Of a stretch of DNA of 64,000 nt, positions 1 to 8,874 are shown piece by piece (the stretch's first letter is position 1; the number at the start of each line of letters is the position of its first letter). The translations under genes were made by a program, and so were the position numbers. The DNA is from an uncultured Bacteroidales bacterium (lineage in GTDB: Bacteria; Bacteroidota; Bacteroidia; Bacteroidales; UBA932). A model generated the notes under the pieces. It did no database searches. It was not told the DNA's origin and saw only the letters and a program-made list of their open reading frames with translations. The stretch spans positions 1-64,000 of the forward strand of contig CALUSC010000005.1 in assembly GCA_944323345.1 (NCBI GenBank). Direction: 5' to 3'.

Positions 1-75
1 CAGAGTGGTCGAATGCGGCGGTCTTGAAAACCGTTGATCTTCACGGGTCCGGGGGTTCGAATCCCTCTCTCTCCG
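1..75 (+). tRNA. tRNA-Ser (anticodon UGA), 5' end cut by the window
   Basis: The anticodon loop CTTGAAA lies between complementary stem halves and gives anticodon TGA. A long variable arm follows, then a T arm with loop TTCGAAT, the 3' acceptor strand TCTCTCC and discriminator G at 75. No CCA is encoded (CAG follows), so it must be added after transcription. About 11 bases of the 5' acceptor and D-arm start lie outside the window. The long variable arm fits a class II serine tRNA. Confidence 0.93.
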
Positions 76-79
76 CAGG

Positions 80-111
80 AAAAGCCTGAGCTCGTCGAGT
101 TCAGGCTTTTT
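80..111 (+). terminator. Intrinsic terminator after tRNA-Ser
   Basis: A perfect inverted repeat AAAAGCCTGA/TCAGGCTTTT encloses a smaller CTCG/CGAG hairpin and runs into T residues. It starts five bases after the tRNA and is well placed to end its transcript. Confidence 0.85.
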
Positions 112-145
112 GTTTTCAGATAGCCAGAGGCTCGCATTGTCACGC

Positions 146-185
146 CGACCTGTCGCGAAATCGCCGCAGAACGTTACAGGTCGCA
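146..185 (-). repeat. Palindromic dispersed repeat, family 2, copy 1
   Basis: Read on the minus strand, this stretch matches 32,237-32,276 at about 35 of 40 positions, starting TGCGACCTGTAACGTT in both. Its ends are inverted repeats (CGACCTGT at 146-153, ACAGGTCG at 176-183), so it can form a stem-loop. It lies between the tRNA terminator and the promoter of the protease gene and has no open frame of interest. Function unknown. Confidence 0.7.
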
Positions 186-229
186 ACAGGAATTAATAAG
201 TCGCAGGCTGAGAGGTGCAGGCGGCGGTG

Positions 230-260
230 TTGGTTTTCATGAAACAAATTGATAAATTTG
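230..260 (+). promoter_or_regulatory. Bacteroidota-type promoter for the tricorn-like protease
   Basis: TTG at 230-232 is followed after 20 bases by TAAATTTG at 253-260, matching the -33/-7 pattern of the Bacteroidota primary sigma factor. The start codon is at 294, giving a short leader. Confidence 0.7.
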
Positions 261-293
261 CCGATTCTGAATTAACGACTGTTTTTCATTGAT

Positions 294-3200
294 ATGAAAA
301 AAATATTTTTGACTTTATCGGCATTGCTCCTGGCCGGGAGCATCTTTGCGGCTGACAACACGCCGCTGTGGTTGAGGAAAAACTGCATCTCTCCTGACGG
401 GAGCAAAATCGTATTCTGCTATAAAGGCGATATTTATGTGGTGGATTCCGACGGAGGTACAGCCAGGCAGATAACCAGTAACCCCGCATACGACTCCGAT
501 CCGATCTGGACTCCGGACGGAAAGAACATCGTTTTCAGTTCATACAGGAATGCTGACAAGGATATTTACATTACATCCGCAGAAGGCGGGGTGCCGGACA
601 GGGTGACAGATTACCCGGGACACGAGACCCCGATGGCTGTTCTTGAGGACGGCAGGATAATATTTTCCGCGTCATTGCAGCAGGATGCAGAGTTCGGAGG
701 TTTCCCAGGAAATGCAGCCCAGCTTTATGTCGTAGGGCAGAATGGCGGGAGGCCGGAATATGTCACCTCTCTGCCTGTGTCGTCCCTCAGCATAAACAAG
801 GACGGCCTGATAATCTATGAAGACTGGAAGGGCTATGAGGATAATTTCAGAAAGCACCATACATCTTCGGTAACCCGCGACATCTGGCTGTACAGGCCGT
901 CTGCCGGTCAGTCAGGTTTCGGAATAAACAGCGAAGGTACGTTCGAAAAACTTTCTTCATTCAAGGGAGAAGACAGAAATCCGGTCTTTGCCGCCGACGG
1001 TGACACTTTCTATTATCTGAGCGAACAGAGCGGAAGTTTCAACATATACAGGAGTTCTGTTTCCAATCCTTCGGAATCCGTGCAGATTACGCACAATACG
1101 ACTCATCCGGTAAGATATGTGTCCGTGGCGGAAGACGGTACCCTGTCATTCTCATTCAATGGCGAACTATATACGGTCAGGGACGGACAGGAGCCTGAAA
1201 AAGTGGAAATAAGCATATTTTCAGACAATCTCGAAAAAGACAATATCGTCAGGAATCTCTCAGGAGGAGCTACGGACCTGGCGGTATCCCCAAACGGAAA
1301 GGAAGTGGCTATCATTCTCAGGGGCGATGTCTATGTGACATCCGTTGAATACAATACTACCAGACGGATTACGGATACTCCCGAGCAGGAAAGGGATCTC
1401 TGTTTTTCCGAGGACGGCAGGACCCTGTACTATTCATCGGAGAGGAACGGACATTGGGGCATATATGCCTCCTCATTGACTGACAAATCGGACAAATACT
1501 TCACATACAGTGTGAAGATGGAAGAAAAAATGATTACCGATCCCGGACAGACATGTTTCCAGCCTGCCGTCTCTCCTGACGGCAAATGGCTCGGATTTCT
1601 ACGGGACAGGACCGAACTGGTGATAAAGAATATCAAATCGGGGAAAGAAAAGTCTCTCCATAAGAATGTGAACTATTCGTATTCCGACGGAGACCAGAAT
1701 TTCGCCTGGAGTCCGGACAGCAAATATATCCTGTGCAACTGGCAGGCCGACGGAGGCTGGAACAATGAGGATATCGCGCTCGTGGATATCACGACCGGAG
1801 ATATTACGGACCTGACGCAGAGCGGCTATACGGACGGGAATTTCAGGTGGGCCCTGAAAGGGAAAGCCATGACATGGATGTCCGACAGGGCAGGGTACCG
1901 CAGTCATGGAAGCTGGGGCTCGGAATATGATGTCTATGCCATGTTCTTCAACGGAAAGGAATACTACAAATTCATCCGGGATGAAGAAAGCGATGATATG
2001 GAGAAACTTCTGGCCGATGAAAAGGAAGAAAAGAAAGAAGCCAGGGATTCGGCGAAGGCGGAAAAGAAGACGGAGAAGCTGTCTCTCGATCTGGACAACA
2101 GATATGACAGAATTGTCAGGCTTACCAGATTTTCGGGACGGATGGGAGACCATTATCTGTCGGCCGACGGTTCCAAACTGTATTACATGACAAGGCTTGA
2201 AAAAAGCTATGACCTGTGCGTCTTCGATATAAAGGAAGGCAGCATAAAGGTATTGGCCAAAAACGTTACCGGATCGATTTATCCTGCAGGGGACGACTCG
2301 TCTTTCTATATTCTCGGTGGCGGCGGTGTTTCCAAATTCGACATGCTGACCGGCGCGCGAGAGAGCATATCGTTCACCGGGGAATTCAATTACCGTCCTG
2401 CGGAAGAGCGTGAATACATTTTCGGGCATATATGGAAGCAGGTTTCTGACAAATTTTACGACAAGGATATTCACGGTATAGACTGGGCCATGTACAGGGA
2501 TGCCTACAGCCGTTTCCTGCCGCATATCGACAATAATTTCGATTTCCAGGAAATGCTTTCAGAACTGCTCGGAGAACTCAACGGCTCGCATACGGGTGCG
2601 AGATATTACGGTTCTCCTGCCAGAAACATGGGACGACTCGGTTTTATCCCTGATTATTCCTATGATGGCGACGGCATTAAGATAGCCGAACTCCTGAAAG
2701 GCGGTCCGCTTTACATCACTGATCCTGAGATCAAGGCCGGAGATGTGATAACCGCCATTGACGGACAGGAGATCGCCGCCGGCATGAACTGGTTCCCATT
2801 GCTTACGCTGAAGGCAGGTGACAAGGTGCTGGTTACTGTCAGGAAAGGCGGAAAGACCGAAGATATTTACGTGGAGGCCGGATGGAGCGACAGGGATCTC
2901 CTTTACAAGAGATGGGTCAGACAGCGTGAAGAAATGGTCGAGAAACTGTCAGGCGGCCGTGTGGGCTATGTGCATGTCGCAGGCATGGACTCCGACAGTT
3001 TCAGGGAAGTCTACTCGAAACTGCTCGGGAAATACAGGACTGCCGAGGCTGTGATAGTGGATACGAGGAACAACGGAGGCGGATGGCTTCATGACGATCT
3101 GGCCACTCTGCTTTCCGGCAAAGCCTATATAAAATTCGAACCGAGAGGCCAGTATATCGGCACGGAACCTTATTCGAAATGGACCAAGCCTTCCTGCGTA

Positions 3201-3518
3201 CTTATCGGTGAAAACAATTATTCCGACGCATGCGGCTTCCCTTATGTTTACAAGACGCTGGGTATCGGAAAACTCATAGGTGCCCCTGTCCCTGGAACAA
3301 TGACCGCGGTATGGTGGGAGCAGCAGATAGATCCGAGCATGGTTTTCGGTATTCCGCAGGTGGGTGCGGTAGGTCTCAAGGAGGGCCGCTATCTCGAAAA
3401 CATGCAGATAGAACCTGATATTCTGGTCTATAACGATCCGGCATCATTGCTGGACGGGGAAGACAGACAGCTCGAAGCGGCTGTGGAAGAAATGCTGAAG
3501 GAAATAGACGGAAAATGA
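294..3518 (+). CDS. Secreted tricorn-like S41 peptidase
   Basis: This 1,074-residue protein carries a signal peptide (about 1-19), so it should act in the periplasm or outside the cell. WD40/TolB-like propeller repeats of the form SPDG...I.F fill about residues 30-690 in two blocks. A PDZ domain (about 780-870) and the S41 catalytic core follow. The tricorn catalytic set is present: Ser765-His766 (in GELNGSHTG), the nucleophile pair Ser977-Asp978 (in NNYSDACG) and Glu1035 (in YLENMQIEP). The family trims peptides released by larger proteases. A Lys/Glu-rich stretch at about 569-597 sits between the propellers and the core. It has its own promoter and faces a convergent neighbour. Family assignment is firm; the natural substrate is not known. 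Confidence 0.93.
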   Translation: MKKIFLTLSALLLAGSIFAADNTPLWLRKNCISPDGSKIVFCYKGDIYVVDSDGGTARQITSNPAYDSDPIWTPDGKNIVFSSYRNADKDIYITSAEGGVPDRVTDYPGHETPMAVLEDGRIIFSASLQQDAEFGGFPGNAAQLYVVGQNGGRPEYVTSLPVSSLSINKDGLIIYEDWKGYEDNFRKHHTSSVTRDIWLYRPSAGQSGFGINSEGTFEKLSSFKGEDRNPVFAADGDTFYYLSEQSGSFNIYRSSVSNPSESVQITHNTTHPVRYVSVAEDGTLSFSFNGELYTVRDGQEPEKVEISIFSDNLEKDNIVRNLSGGATDLAVSPNGKEVAIILRGDVYVTSVEYNTTRRITDTPEQERDLCFSEDGRTLYYSSERNGHWGIYASSLTDKSDKYFTYSVKMEEKMITDPGQTCFQPAVSPDGKWLGFLRDRTELVIKNIKSGKEKSLHKNVNYSYSDGDQNFAWSPDSKYILCNWQADGGWNNEDIALVDITTGDITDLTQSGYTDGNFRWALKGKAMTWMSDRAGYRSHGSWGSEYDVYAMFFNGKEYYKFIRDEESDDMEKLLADEKEEKKEARDSAKAEKKTEKLSLDLDNRYDRIVRLTRFSGRMGDHYLSADGSKLYYMTRLEKSYDLCVFDIKEGSIKVLAKNVTGSIYPAGDDSSFYILGGGGVSKFDMLTGARESISFTGEFNYRPAEEREYIFGHIWKQVSDKFYDKDIHGIDWAMYRDAYSRFLPHIDNNFDFQEMLSELLGELNGSHTGARYYGSPARNMGRLGFIPDYSYDGDGIKIAELLKGGPLYITDPEIKAGDVITAIDGQEIAAGMNWFPLLTLKAGDKVLVTVRKGGKTEDIYVEAGWSDRDLLYKRWVRQREEMVEKLSGGRVGYVHVAGMDSDSFREVYSKLLGKYRTAEAVIVDTRNNGGGWLHDDLATLLSGKAYIKFEPRGQYIGTEPYSKWTKPSCVLIGENNYSDACGFPYVYKTLGIGKLIGAPVPGTMTAVWWEQQIDPSMVFGIPQVGAVGLKEGRYLENMQIEPDILVYNDPASLLDGEDRQLEAAVEEMLKEIDGK

Positions 3519-3522
3519 CGTT

Positions 3523-3541
3523 GAGGGCCTTTCCGGCCCTC
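3523..3541. terminator. Short hairpin between convergent genes
   Basis: GAGGGCC and GGCCCTC form a perfect 7-bp stem around a 5-base loop, between two convergent stop codons (3518 and 3548). There is no T tract, so its terminator role is an inference. Confidence 0.45.
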
Positions 3542-3547
3542 TCATAA

Positions 3548-4123
3548 TCAAAAATCCTTACATAATTCCAGCCCTTTCCTGACGGCATCGGATATTTTCG
3601 ATTCGATGACGTCGGGAGAGCTGTAGTCCATGTTTTCTGCGGAGATGACATAAAGGTCTCCGAGTCCCCAGAGGTAGCTGAGAGCCCTTATATAAGGAGT
3701 GGCCTGCTCCAGAGGCTCTCCGGTGCGTATATTCATGCCTCGCGTGGTTATGTACAGGACCTTTTCGCATCTGCACAGTCCGTAGCAATGCGTGTCATCG
3801 CTGTCGAAAGTGATGTGGAACAGAGACATGTTTTCGAAAAACACTTTCAGTTCCGAAGGAAAACTCATGTCCCAGAAAGGAGCCGCTATGACAATTCTGT
3901 CTGCTGCCGCAATCCGTCTGGCCATGTCTGCAAACTCCTCCGGGACAATGCCGTGGTCTCTGTCCTGCAATATTTTCCCGTCAACGGCAGGAAAGCCTGC
4001 CCCGTCCAGACTGATGGTTTCGATTTCATATCTTTTGCCCAGGTCCTCTATGAGAGGCCTGGCAATTTTTCTGGTACGGGACTCTTCCCGCATGGTCGCA
4101 TCAATGAATATAAGCTTTTTCAT
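3548..4123 (-). CDS. NAD(P)H-dependent FMN reductase, flavodoxin fold
   Basis: With the start at ATG 4123 (MKKLIFIDATMREES) the protein has 191 residues. The N-terminal strand and loop, the 'AAPFWDMSFPSELK' region and the later 'YITTRGMN' segment match FMN-dependent NADH:quinone/azo reductases, which move electrons from NAD(P)H through bound FMN to quinone- or azo-type acceptors in the cytosol. An upstream in-frame Met at 4159 is less likely, because it adds residues that do not fit the family start. The gene stands alone on the minus strand, back to back with the EamA gene. The physiological acceptor is unknown. Confidence 0.8.
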   Translation of the reverse strand: MKKLIFIDATMREESRTRKIARPLIEDLGKRYEIETISLDGAGFPAVDGKILQDRDHGIVPEEFADMARRIAAADRIVIAAPFWDMSFPSELKVFFENMSLFHITFDSDDTHCYGLCRCEKVLYITTRGMNIRTGEPLEQATPYIRALSYLWGLGDLYVISAENMDYSSPDVIESKISDAVRKGLELCKDF

Positions 4124-4178
4124 GGCATCAAATATAGTCCGGATATGTGGCACGGTCAAGTTTTTCCCGGAAAAATGC

Positions 4179-4186
4179 TATATTTG
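4179..4186 (+). promoter_or_regulatory. -7 promoter element for the EamA transporter
   Basis: TATATTTG fits TAnnTTTG and lies 22 bases before the chosen ATG at 4209. No clear -33 TTTG is seen at the usual spacing. Confidence 0.5.
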
Positions 4187-4208
4187 CCGCCCGAAAAAAC
4201 AGCAATAC

Positions 4209-5126
4209 ATGAGTAAGCTCGGAGGTATCCTTTACGGTATGGCGACATCGGTCACATTCGGACTGATTCCGCTTTTCACCCTTCCTCTGATAGGGAAGGG
4301 AATGGTGTATGATTCCATCCTGTTTTACAGATTCCTTTTCGCATCCATTGCCCTGGCGACCGTGATGCTGGTCAAGAAAGAATCATTCAGAATCGAAGCG
4401 GCAGATGTCCCTGTATTTGTCCTTCTGGCATTTTTCTACACTTTTTCATCGCTTTTCCTTCTGTACGGATACGGATATATGGGAGCCGGAGTCGCTACGA
4501 CCTTGCACTTTACCTACCCTGTTTTCGTGACTCTGCTCATGTTTTTCCTATTCAAGGAAAAGACAGGATGGCTTACCTGGGTATCCATAGCGTTTGCCGT
4601 ATGCGGAGTGGCTCTTCTTTCCCTTCCCCAGTCCGGGCTTTCCGCAGATGTGAAAGGTATAATAATCGTCCTGCTTTCTGCAGTGGCATACGGGAGCTAT
4701 ATCGTTGGCGTGAACAAATCCAGGGTCCGCAGCATGAACAGCCGGAAACTTGCGTTCTACGTATTTGTTTTCACCACTTTGATTTTCGGGGTCAAGGACT
4801 TGTCTGCAGGCAGCCTTCAGCTCCCGCCTGATCCGGTGTCTGTGGTATATCTTGTCCTTCTGGCCGTGCTCCCTACAGTAGTGTCGAATGTGACGCTGGT
4901 ACTTGCCGTCCAGAGAATAGGCGGCACTCTTACATCTGTCCTCGGTGCGCTCGAACCTCTGACGGCGGTGTGCATCGGAGCATTGGTATTCGGAGAAGCC
5001 TTTACTCTGAGGGAAGGGGCCGGTATCATTCTGGTTCTTGCTGCAGTGACTGTGATAATATTGACCGGAACCATCCAGGGCACCCTGGACAAGGTATTCA
5101 AGAAAATCCGTCCGCGGCATGCATAA
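4209..5126 (+). CDS. EamA/DMT-family transporter
   Basis: The open frame reaches back to 3792, but that part overlaps the reductase gene antisense and does not look like a transporter. ATG 4209 (MSKLGGILYGMATSV) starts the first membrane helix and follows a -7 element, giving 305 residues. About ten hydrophobic segments form two EamA halves, the second ending with the typical 'LGALEPLTAVCIGALVFGEAFT' stretch. Members export or import small metabolites such as amino acids, nucleosides or sugar derivatives. Substrate cannot be told from sequence. The 3' end runs into a hairpin shared with the convergent ddh gene. Confidence 0.88.
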   Translation: MSKLGGILYGMATSVTFGLIPLFTLPLIGKGMVYDSILFYRFLFASIALATVMLVKKESFRIEAADVPVFVLLAFFYTFSSLFLLYGYGYMGAGVATTLHFTYPVFVTLLMFFLFKEKTGWLTWVSIAFAVCGVALLSLPQSGLSADVKGIIIVLLSAVAYGSYIVGVNKSRVRSMNSRKLAFYVFVFTTLIFGVKDLSAGSLQLPPDPVSVVYLVLLAVLPTVVSNVTLVLAVQRIGGTLTSVLGALEPLTAVCIGALVFGEAFTLREGAGIILVLAAVTVIILTGTIQGTLDKVFKKIRPRHA

Positions 5127-5130
5127 AAAG

Positions 5131-5155
5131 AGTCGCGACAGGCACTGCCGCGACT
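5131..5155 (-). terminator. Terminator hairpin, mainly for ddh
   Basis: AGTCGCG/CGCGACT arms enclose an inner GGCA/TGCC pair. On the minus strand the stem is followed by CTCTTTTT, a proper T tract that overlaps the last bases of the convergent EamA gene. It may also serve the plus strand. Confidence 0.75.
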
Positions 5156-5171
5156 ATTGCAAGTGAGTATT

Positions 5172-6077
5172 TTACACCAGCTTCCGGACAAGCTCTTCCC
5201 TGTCGCCGGGCAGCAGGTCGATGACCGGGATCTCTATAAGGGTATAGCATCCGGGCGCCTGTCTGAACGTCGCCCTGGCAGAGCAGACCATCACCTGGGC
5301 CGTGAGGGCCGGGTTATTGATCTTCATGTTGAACTCGAACAGCTGGTTCTGGGTTTTCCCGGAAACTCCCTTTCTGGTCAGGTTCACTCCGTGTCCCATG
5401 TCGATCAGGGCATCTACATCATCGACTTTGATGACATGAGTTTCATCGTGGGCGAAGTAAGGGTCCGCCTTTATGGCTGCGGCTACTTTCCCGAAATCAT
5501 ATCCGTCCTTAACCTCTATGTAAACCATTCTTCTGTGCACTCCGGTGCCGGTCGGTATGGTCATGGACAGTGCGGCCTTCACCCCGTCTATGGCTTTTAC
5601 GGCTACGGTATGCCCCATGCTCATTCCGGGGCCGAAATTAGTGTAGGTGATTCCCTTCGGAGCGATGGCTTCCAGCAGCGCCCTTACCACCGAATCGCTG
5701 CCCGGATCCCAGCCGGCAGATATGACTGACACGGCATTGTGCCTGCGTGCAGTTTCACCGAGACTTTTCCTCAGAGCCACGATGTCCGTGTGGATGTCGA
5801 AACTGTCCACAGTGTTGATACCCATTTCCAGAAGCGGTATGGCATGCTCCTCTACCTTCCTGGTCGGCGTGCATAGGATGGCTACATCCACTTTGCCGAG
5901 TTCCTTTACATTCCTGACTACTTTAAGGTCTTTCAGTTCATCAGGACAGTCCTCGCTTCCTTTTCTTCTGATGATTCCGGCGATTTCGAAGTCCGGGGAT
6001 ACTCTGAGAGTTTCGACTACGTACCTGCCGATGTTGCCGTATCCTACTACGGCTGCGCGAATTTTTTCCATATCCAT
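5172..6077 (-). CDS. ddh: meso-Diaminopimelate D-dehydrogenase
   Basis: The protein (301 residues; Met3 at 6071 is an equally good start) opens with a Rossmann motif VVGYGNIGR. It carries the features of this NADPH enzyme: CTPTR, 'SFDIHTDI', 'SAGWDPGSDSVVRAL' and 'GPGMSMGHTVAVKAI'. It makes meso-diaminopimelate in one step from tetrahydrodipicolinate and ammonia, shortcutting the succinylase/acetylase branches and supplying lysine and peptidoglycan. It stands alone with a promoter on the minus strand and a terminator at its end. The length matches the family (about 300-330). Assignment is secure; the in vivo direction of the reversible reaction is assumed. Confidence 0.95.
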   Translation of the reverse strand: MDMEKIRAAVVGYGNIGRYVVETLRVSPDFEIAGIIRRKGSEDCPDELKDLKVVRNVKELGKVDVAILCTPTRKVEEHAIPLLEMGINTVDSFDIHTDIVALRKSLGETARRHNAVSVISAGWDPGSDSVVRALLEAIAPKGITYTNFGPGMSMGHTVAVKAIDGVKAALSMTIPTGTGVHRRMVYIEVKDGYDFGKVAAAIKADPYFAHDETHVIKVDDVDALIDMGHGVNLTRKGVSGKTQNQLFEFNMKINNPALTAQVMVCSARATFRQAPGCYTLIEIPVIDLLPGDREELVRKLV

Positions 6078-6133
6078 TCGTTTTATATTATGTTTACATT
6101 CTTCTCATCGAACTCACGCTATTGTAGCTTTCG

Positions 6134-6141
6134 CAAATATA
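6134..6141 (-). promoter_or_regulatory. -7 promoter element for ddh
   Basis: On the minus strand this reads TATATTTG, with a TTTTTGG run about 22 bases upstream as a possible -33 element. It lies about 57 bases before the ddh start. Confidence 0.55.
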
Positions 6142-6235
6142 ATAACCAGCCACGTATTCTGTCCAAAAATTTCGTTAATTTCTTTTATCAATCTTATTAT
6201 ATCCCTAAATTCGCAGAAATTTCGACTGGCCGGTC

Positions 6236-7357
6236 ATGAAAGTACTCTTGGTTTCCGATGCTGGAAGCATACATACGAAGCGATGGTCCGTTTCCCTTAG
6301 GGAAGCGGGGATCGATGTTGTCCTGTTTTCGATCACTCCTGCCCAGGATGGCTTTTTCGCTGAAAATGGCGTCAAATCATATATTTACGACCTTTTCCGG
6401 TACAAGAGGGGGCCGGAGACCGGAAAGAAAAATATCCTGGCTCCGGTAACGGCTCATATCAGGGCTGTGGAAGCCCTCAAAAATGTTCTGGGGACTGAAA
6501 AACCGGATATCCTGCATGCGCATTACGCCACGAGCTACGGTCTGGTCGCCGCATTGTCAGGTTTCCATCCTTTCATCGTGTCCGTGTGGGGCAGCGACAT
6601 TTACGAGTTTCCCGGACTTTCTCCGTGGAACCGCATGGCAGTCAAATTCATTCTCGGAAAGGCGGACAGAGTGCTTTCCACGAGTCATGCCATGGCTGAG
6701 GAAACATTGAAATATTGCAGGAAAGACATCGGCATCACTCCTTTCGGAGTGGATACGGACATTTTCAGACCGGTGCCGGAGGACAGGGGGAAAAAAGAGA
6801 AGATAGTTTTCGGAACAGTCAAGACCCTGTCATCGAAATATGGCATTGACCTGTTGCTCAGGGCTTTTGCCCTTATGAGGCGAAAGGTGCTCCTGTGGCA
6901 GGATTTCCCGCAGACAGAACTCGTCATTGCCGGGAAAGGACCCGACAGGGCCTGGCTGGAAAAACTGGCGGAAGAACTGGGAATAGCAGACTCCACGGTT
7001 TTTCTCGGAGAAGTGAGTCATGACGCTGTTCCGGAGATATATTCATCCATGGACGTGGCCGTATTTCTGTCCAGGGCGGAAAGTTTCGGTGTCTCGGCAG
7101 TGGAGGCCATGGCTTGCGGTGTGCCTGTAATAGCTTCGGATGCAGACGGTTTCCGTGAAATACTGGAAGGAGGGGCAGGAATCATAGTGCCCCGCGAAAA
7201 TGTGGAGGCTGCCGCCGATGCGATGCTGCGTCTTGCATCAGATGCAGGTGTCAGGGCTGTCTTCGGTCCGGCCGGGCGGAAAAGAGTCATGGAACGCTAC
7301 AGATGGCAGAATAATGTTTCTGCAATGATAAAGGAATACGCGAGGATACTTCTCTGA
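6236..7357 (+). CDS. Glycosyltransferase family 4 (GT-B fold)
   Basis: This 373-residue cytosolic or membrane-associated enzyme has the two Rossmann-like halves of GT4. The N-terminal half includes HAHYATSYG and 'SVWGSDIYEF'. The C-terminal half has the retaining EX7E motif at Glu282 and Glu290 (ESFGVSAVEAMACGVPV). It would transfer a sugar from a nucleotide donor to a lipid-linked or surface glycan. The flippase and GT2 genes follow directly, so this is a small surface-polysaccharide or O-antigen cluster. Donor and acceptor sugars cannot be read from the sequence. Confidence 0.9.
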   Translation: MKVLLVSDAGSIHTKRWSVSLREAGIDVVLFSITPAQDGFFAENGVKSYIYDLFRYKRGPETGKKNILAPVTAHIRAVEALKNVLGTEKPDILHAHYATSYGLVAALSGFHPFIVSVWGSDIYEFPGLSPWNRMAVKFILGKADRVLSTSHAMAEETLKYCRKDIGITPFGVDTDIFRPVPEDRGKKEKIVFGTVKTLSSKYGIDLLLRAFALMRRKVLLWQDFPQTELVIAGKGPDRAWLEKLAEELGIADSTVFLGEVSHDAVPEIYSSMDVAVFLSRAESFGVSAVEAMACGVPVIASDADGFREILEGGAGIIVPRENVEAAADAMLRLASDAGVRAVFGPAGRKRVMERYRWQNNVSAMIKEYARILL

Positions 7358-7407
7358 GCAGGATGTATGGGCCGGGAACACTGACGTGAACTGCAGGAAG
7401 GGTGCAA

Positions 7408-8874
7408 ATGAAGGATAATCTGAAAGAAAAGACAGCAAAAGGTGTCGAGTGGGGCTTTATCGACAACCTGGCCGGAACGGGGATTCTGGCCATCGTGAAC
7501 CTTATCCTCGCCCGTATCCTTTCTCCTGCGGAATTCGGAATCGTAGGCATGACATCCATTTTCATCACCTTGTCCACATCTCTTGTAGACAGCGGTTTCA
7601 CTGGAGCCCTGACCAGAAAGAAAGAAGTCAGCGAAAAAGATCTGAATACGGTATTCTATTTCAATCTATTCACGTCGGCGTGCCTTTATGCCGTCCTTTA
7701 TGCCGCCGCTCCGACGATTGCGCGTTTTTTCGGACAGCCGGTGTTGGAGGACGTCGTCAGGATATTGGGCTTATCGCTGATAATCACGGCATTGAGCATT
7801 GTCCAGAAGGTGATTTTAGTACGTAAAATCGACTTCAGGACACAGGCTGTAGTTTCAGTAATCTCTGCCGTAGCGAGCGGAATCGCAGGTATCTGGATGG
7901 CATTGGCCGGGTACGGCGTCTGGAGTCTGGTCACCATGCAGCTTTTGCGCCTTGCCCTTACGACTGTCCTGCTTTGGCTTTTTTCGAGGTGGATTCCGTC
8001 GTTCATGTTTTCCTCAGCTTCTTTCAGGGAGATGTTCTCTTTCGGAGGGCGGCTGCTGCTCACGGCGATTATCAGCACCTTATGGTCGGAAATCTACTCT
8101 TTCATAATCGGAAAAGTCTATACGCCCTCGGTACTCGGGCAATATTCGCGTGCCGACAAGTTCAGAAATCTGGTGACATCCAATGTAAGCATAGTGATGC
8201 AGAGGGTTACTTACCCGGTGCTGTCATCGATAAGGGACCAGAAACAGAGGCAGAGCCGTGCATACAGGAAAATCATCCGGACTACCGTAATGATTTCTTT
8301 CACTGCAGTGCTCGGCCTTGCGGCCATTTCCGAATCGTTCGTGCTGACTCTGGTGGGTGACCAGTGGATTCCGGCCATAAAATATCTGCGCATACTATGT
8401 CTTTCGGGACTTTTCATGCCACTGATGATATGCAGTGCCAATATATTGAATGCCAACGGCAGGTCCGATACGACTCTCTATCTCGAAATCACCAAGACCG
8501 CGTTGGCGGCCATACCTGTCCTCGCCGGTATTTTCTTCAACCTGGAAGCACTTCTGTGGGCTACCGTGGCGGTGTCCGCCGTGTCATATCTGATATATGC
8601 GGCGGCCGTTGCCGGATCGGTGGACTACCCTGTGCAGCGGCAGCTGTGCGACATATTGCCGTTTTTCCTGGTATCCGCAGCCATGGCCGCCATAGTCTAC
8701 TGTTTTTCGTGGCTGCCTCTTCCACAGTGGCTCATCCTGATAATCCAGCTTAGTGCCGGTGCGGCAGTCACCGTGCTGTCCTATGAACTGGTCTACAGGA
8801 ACGAGGAATACCGTGATGTAAAGTCGGCGTTGATGAAATTGTTGAAACATTCCAGCGAAAGTCATGAAGCCTGA
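7408..8874 (+). CDS. Wzx-type polysaccharide flippase (MOP superfamily)
   Basis: The start is ATG 7408, six bases after the purine run AGGAAGG; a GTG two codons upstream is the alternative. The 488 residues hold about 12-14 hydrophobic helices, beginning with 'KTAKGVEWGFIDNLAGTG', a pattern common in Polysacc_synt/Wzx-like flippases. 'FSFGGRLLLTAIIS' and the basic loop 'YSRADKFRNLV' also fit. It would move undecaprenyl-linked glycan units across the inner membrane. Its last 11 bases overlap the start of the GT2 gene, implying translational coupling. Substrate unknown. Confidence 0.88.
   Translation: MKDNLKEKTAKGVEWGFIDNLAGTGILAIVNLILARILSPAEFGIVGMTSIFITLSTSLVDSGFTGALTRKKEVSEKDLNTVFYFNLFTSACLYAVLYAAAPTIARFFGQPVLEDVVRILGLSLIITALSIVQKVILVRKIDFRTQAVVSVISAVASGIAGIWMALAGYGVWSLVTMQLLRLALTTVLLWLFSRWIPSFMFSSASFREMFSFGGRLLLTAIISTLWSEIYSFIIGKVYTPSVLGQYSRADKFRNLVTSNVSIVMQRVTYPVLSSIRDQKQRQSRAYRKIIRTTVMISFTAVLGLAAISESFVLTLVGDQWIPAIKYLRILCLSGLFMPLMICSANILNANGRSDTTLYLEITKTALAAIPVLAGIFFNLEALLWATVAVSAVSYLIYAAAVAGSVDYPVQRQLCDILPFFLVSAAMAAIVYCFSWLPLPQWLILIIQLSAGAAVTVLSYELVYRNEEYRDVKSALMKLLKHSSESHEA

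Noticed and set aside
3792..4208. N-terminal extension of the EamA transporter
   Set aside because: The extra 139 codons are antisense to the reductase gene and lack membrane helices; a -7 promoter box lies just before ATG 4209.
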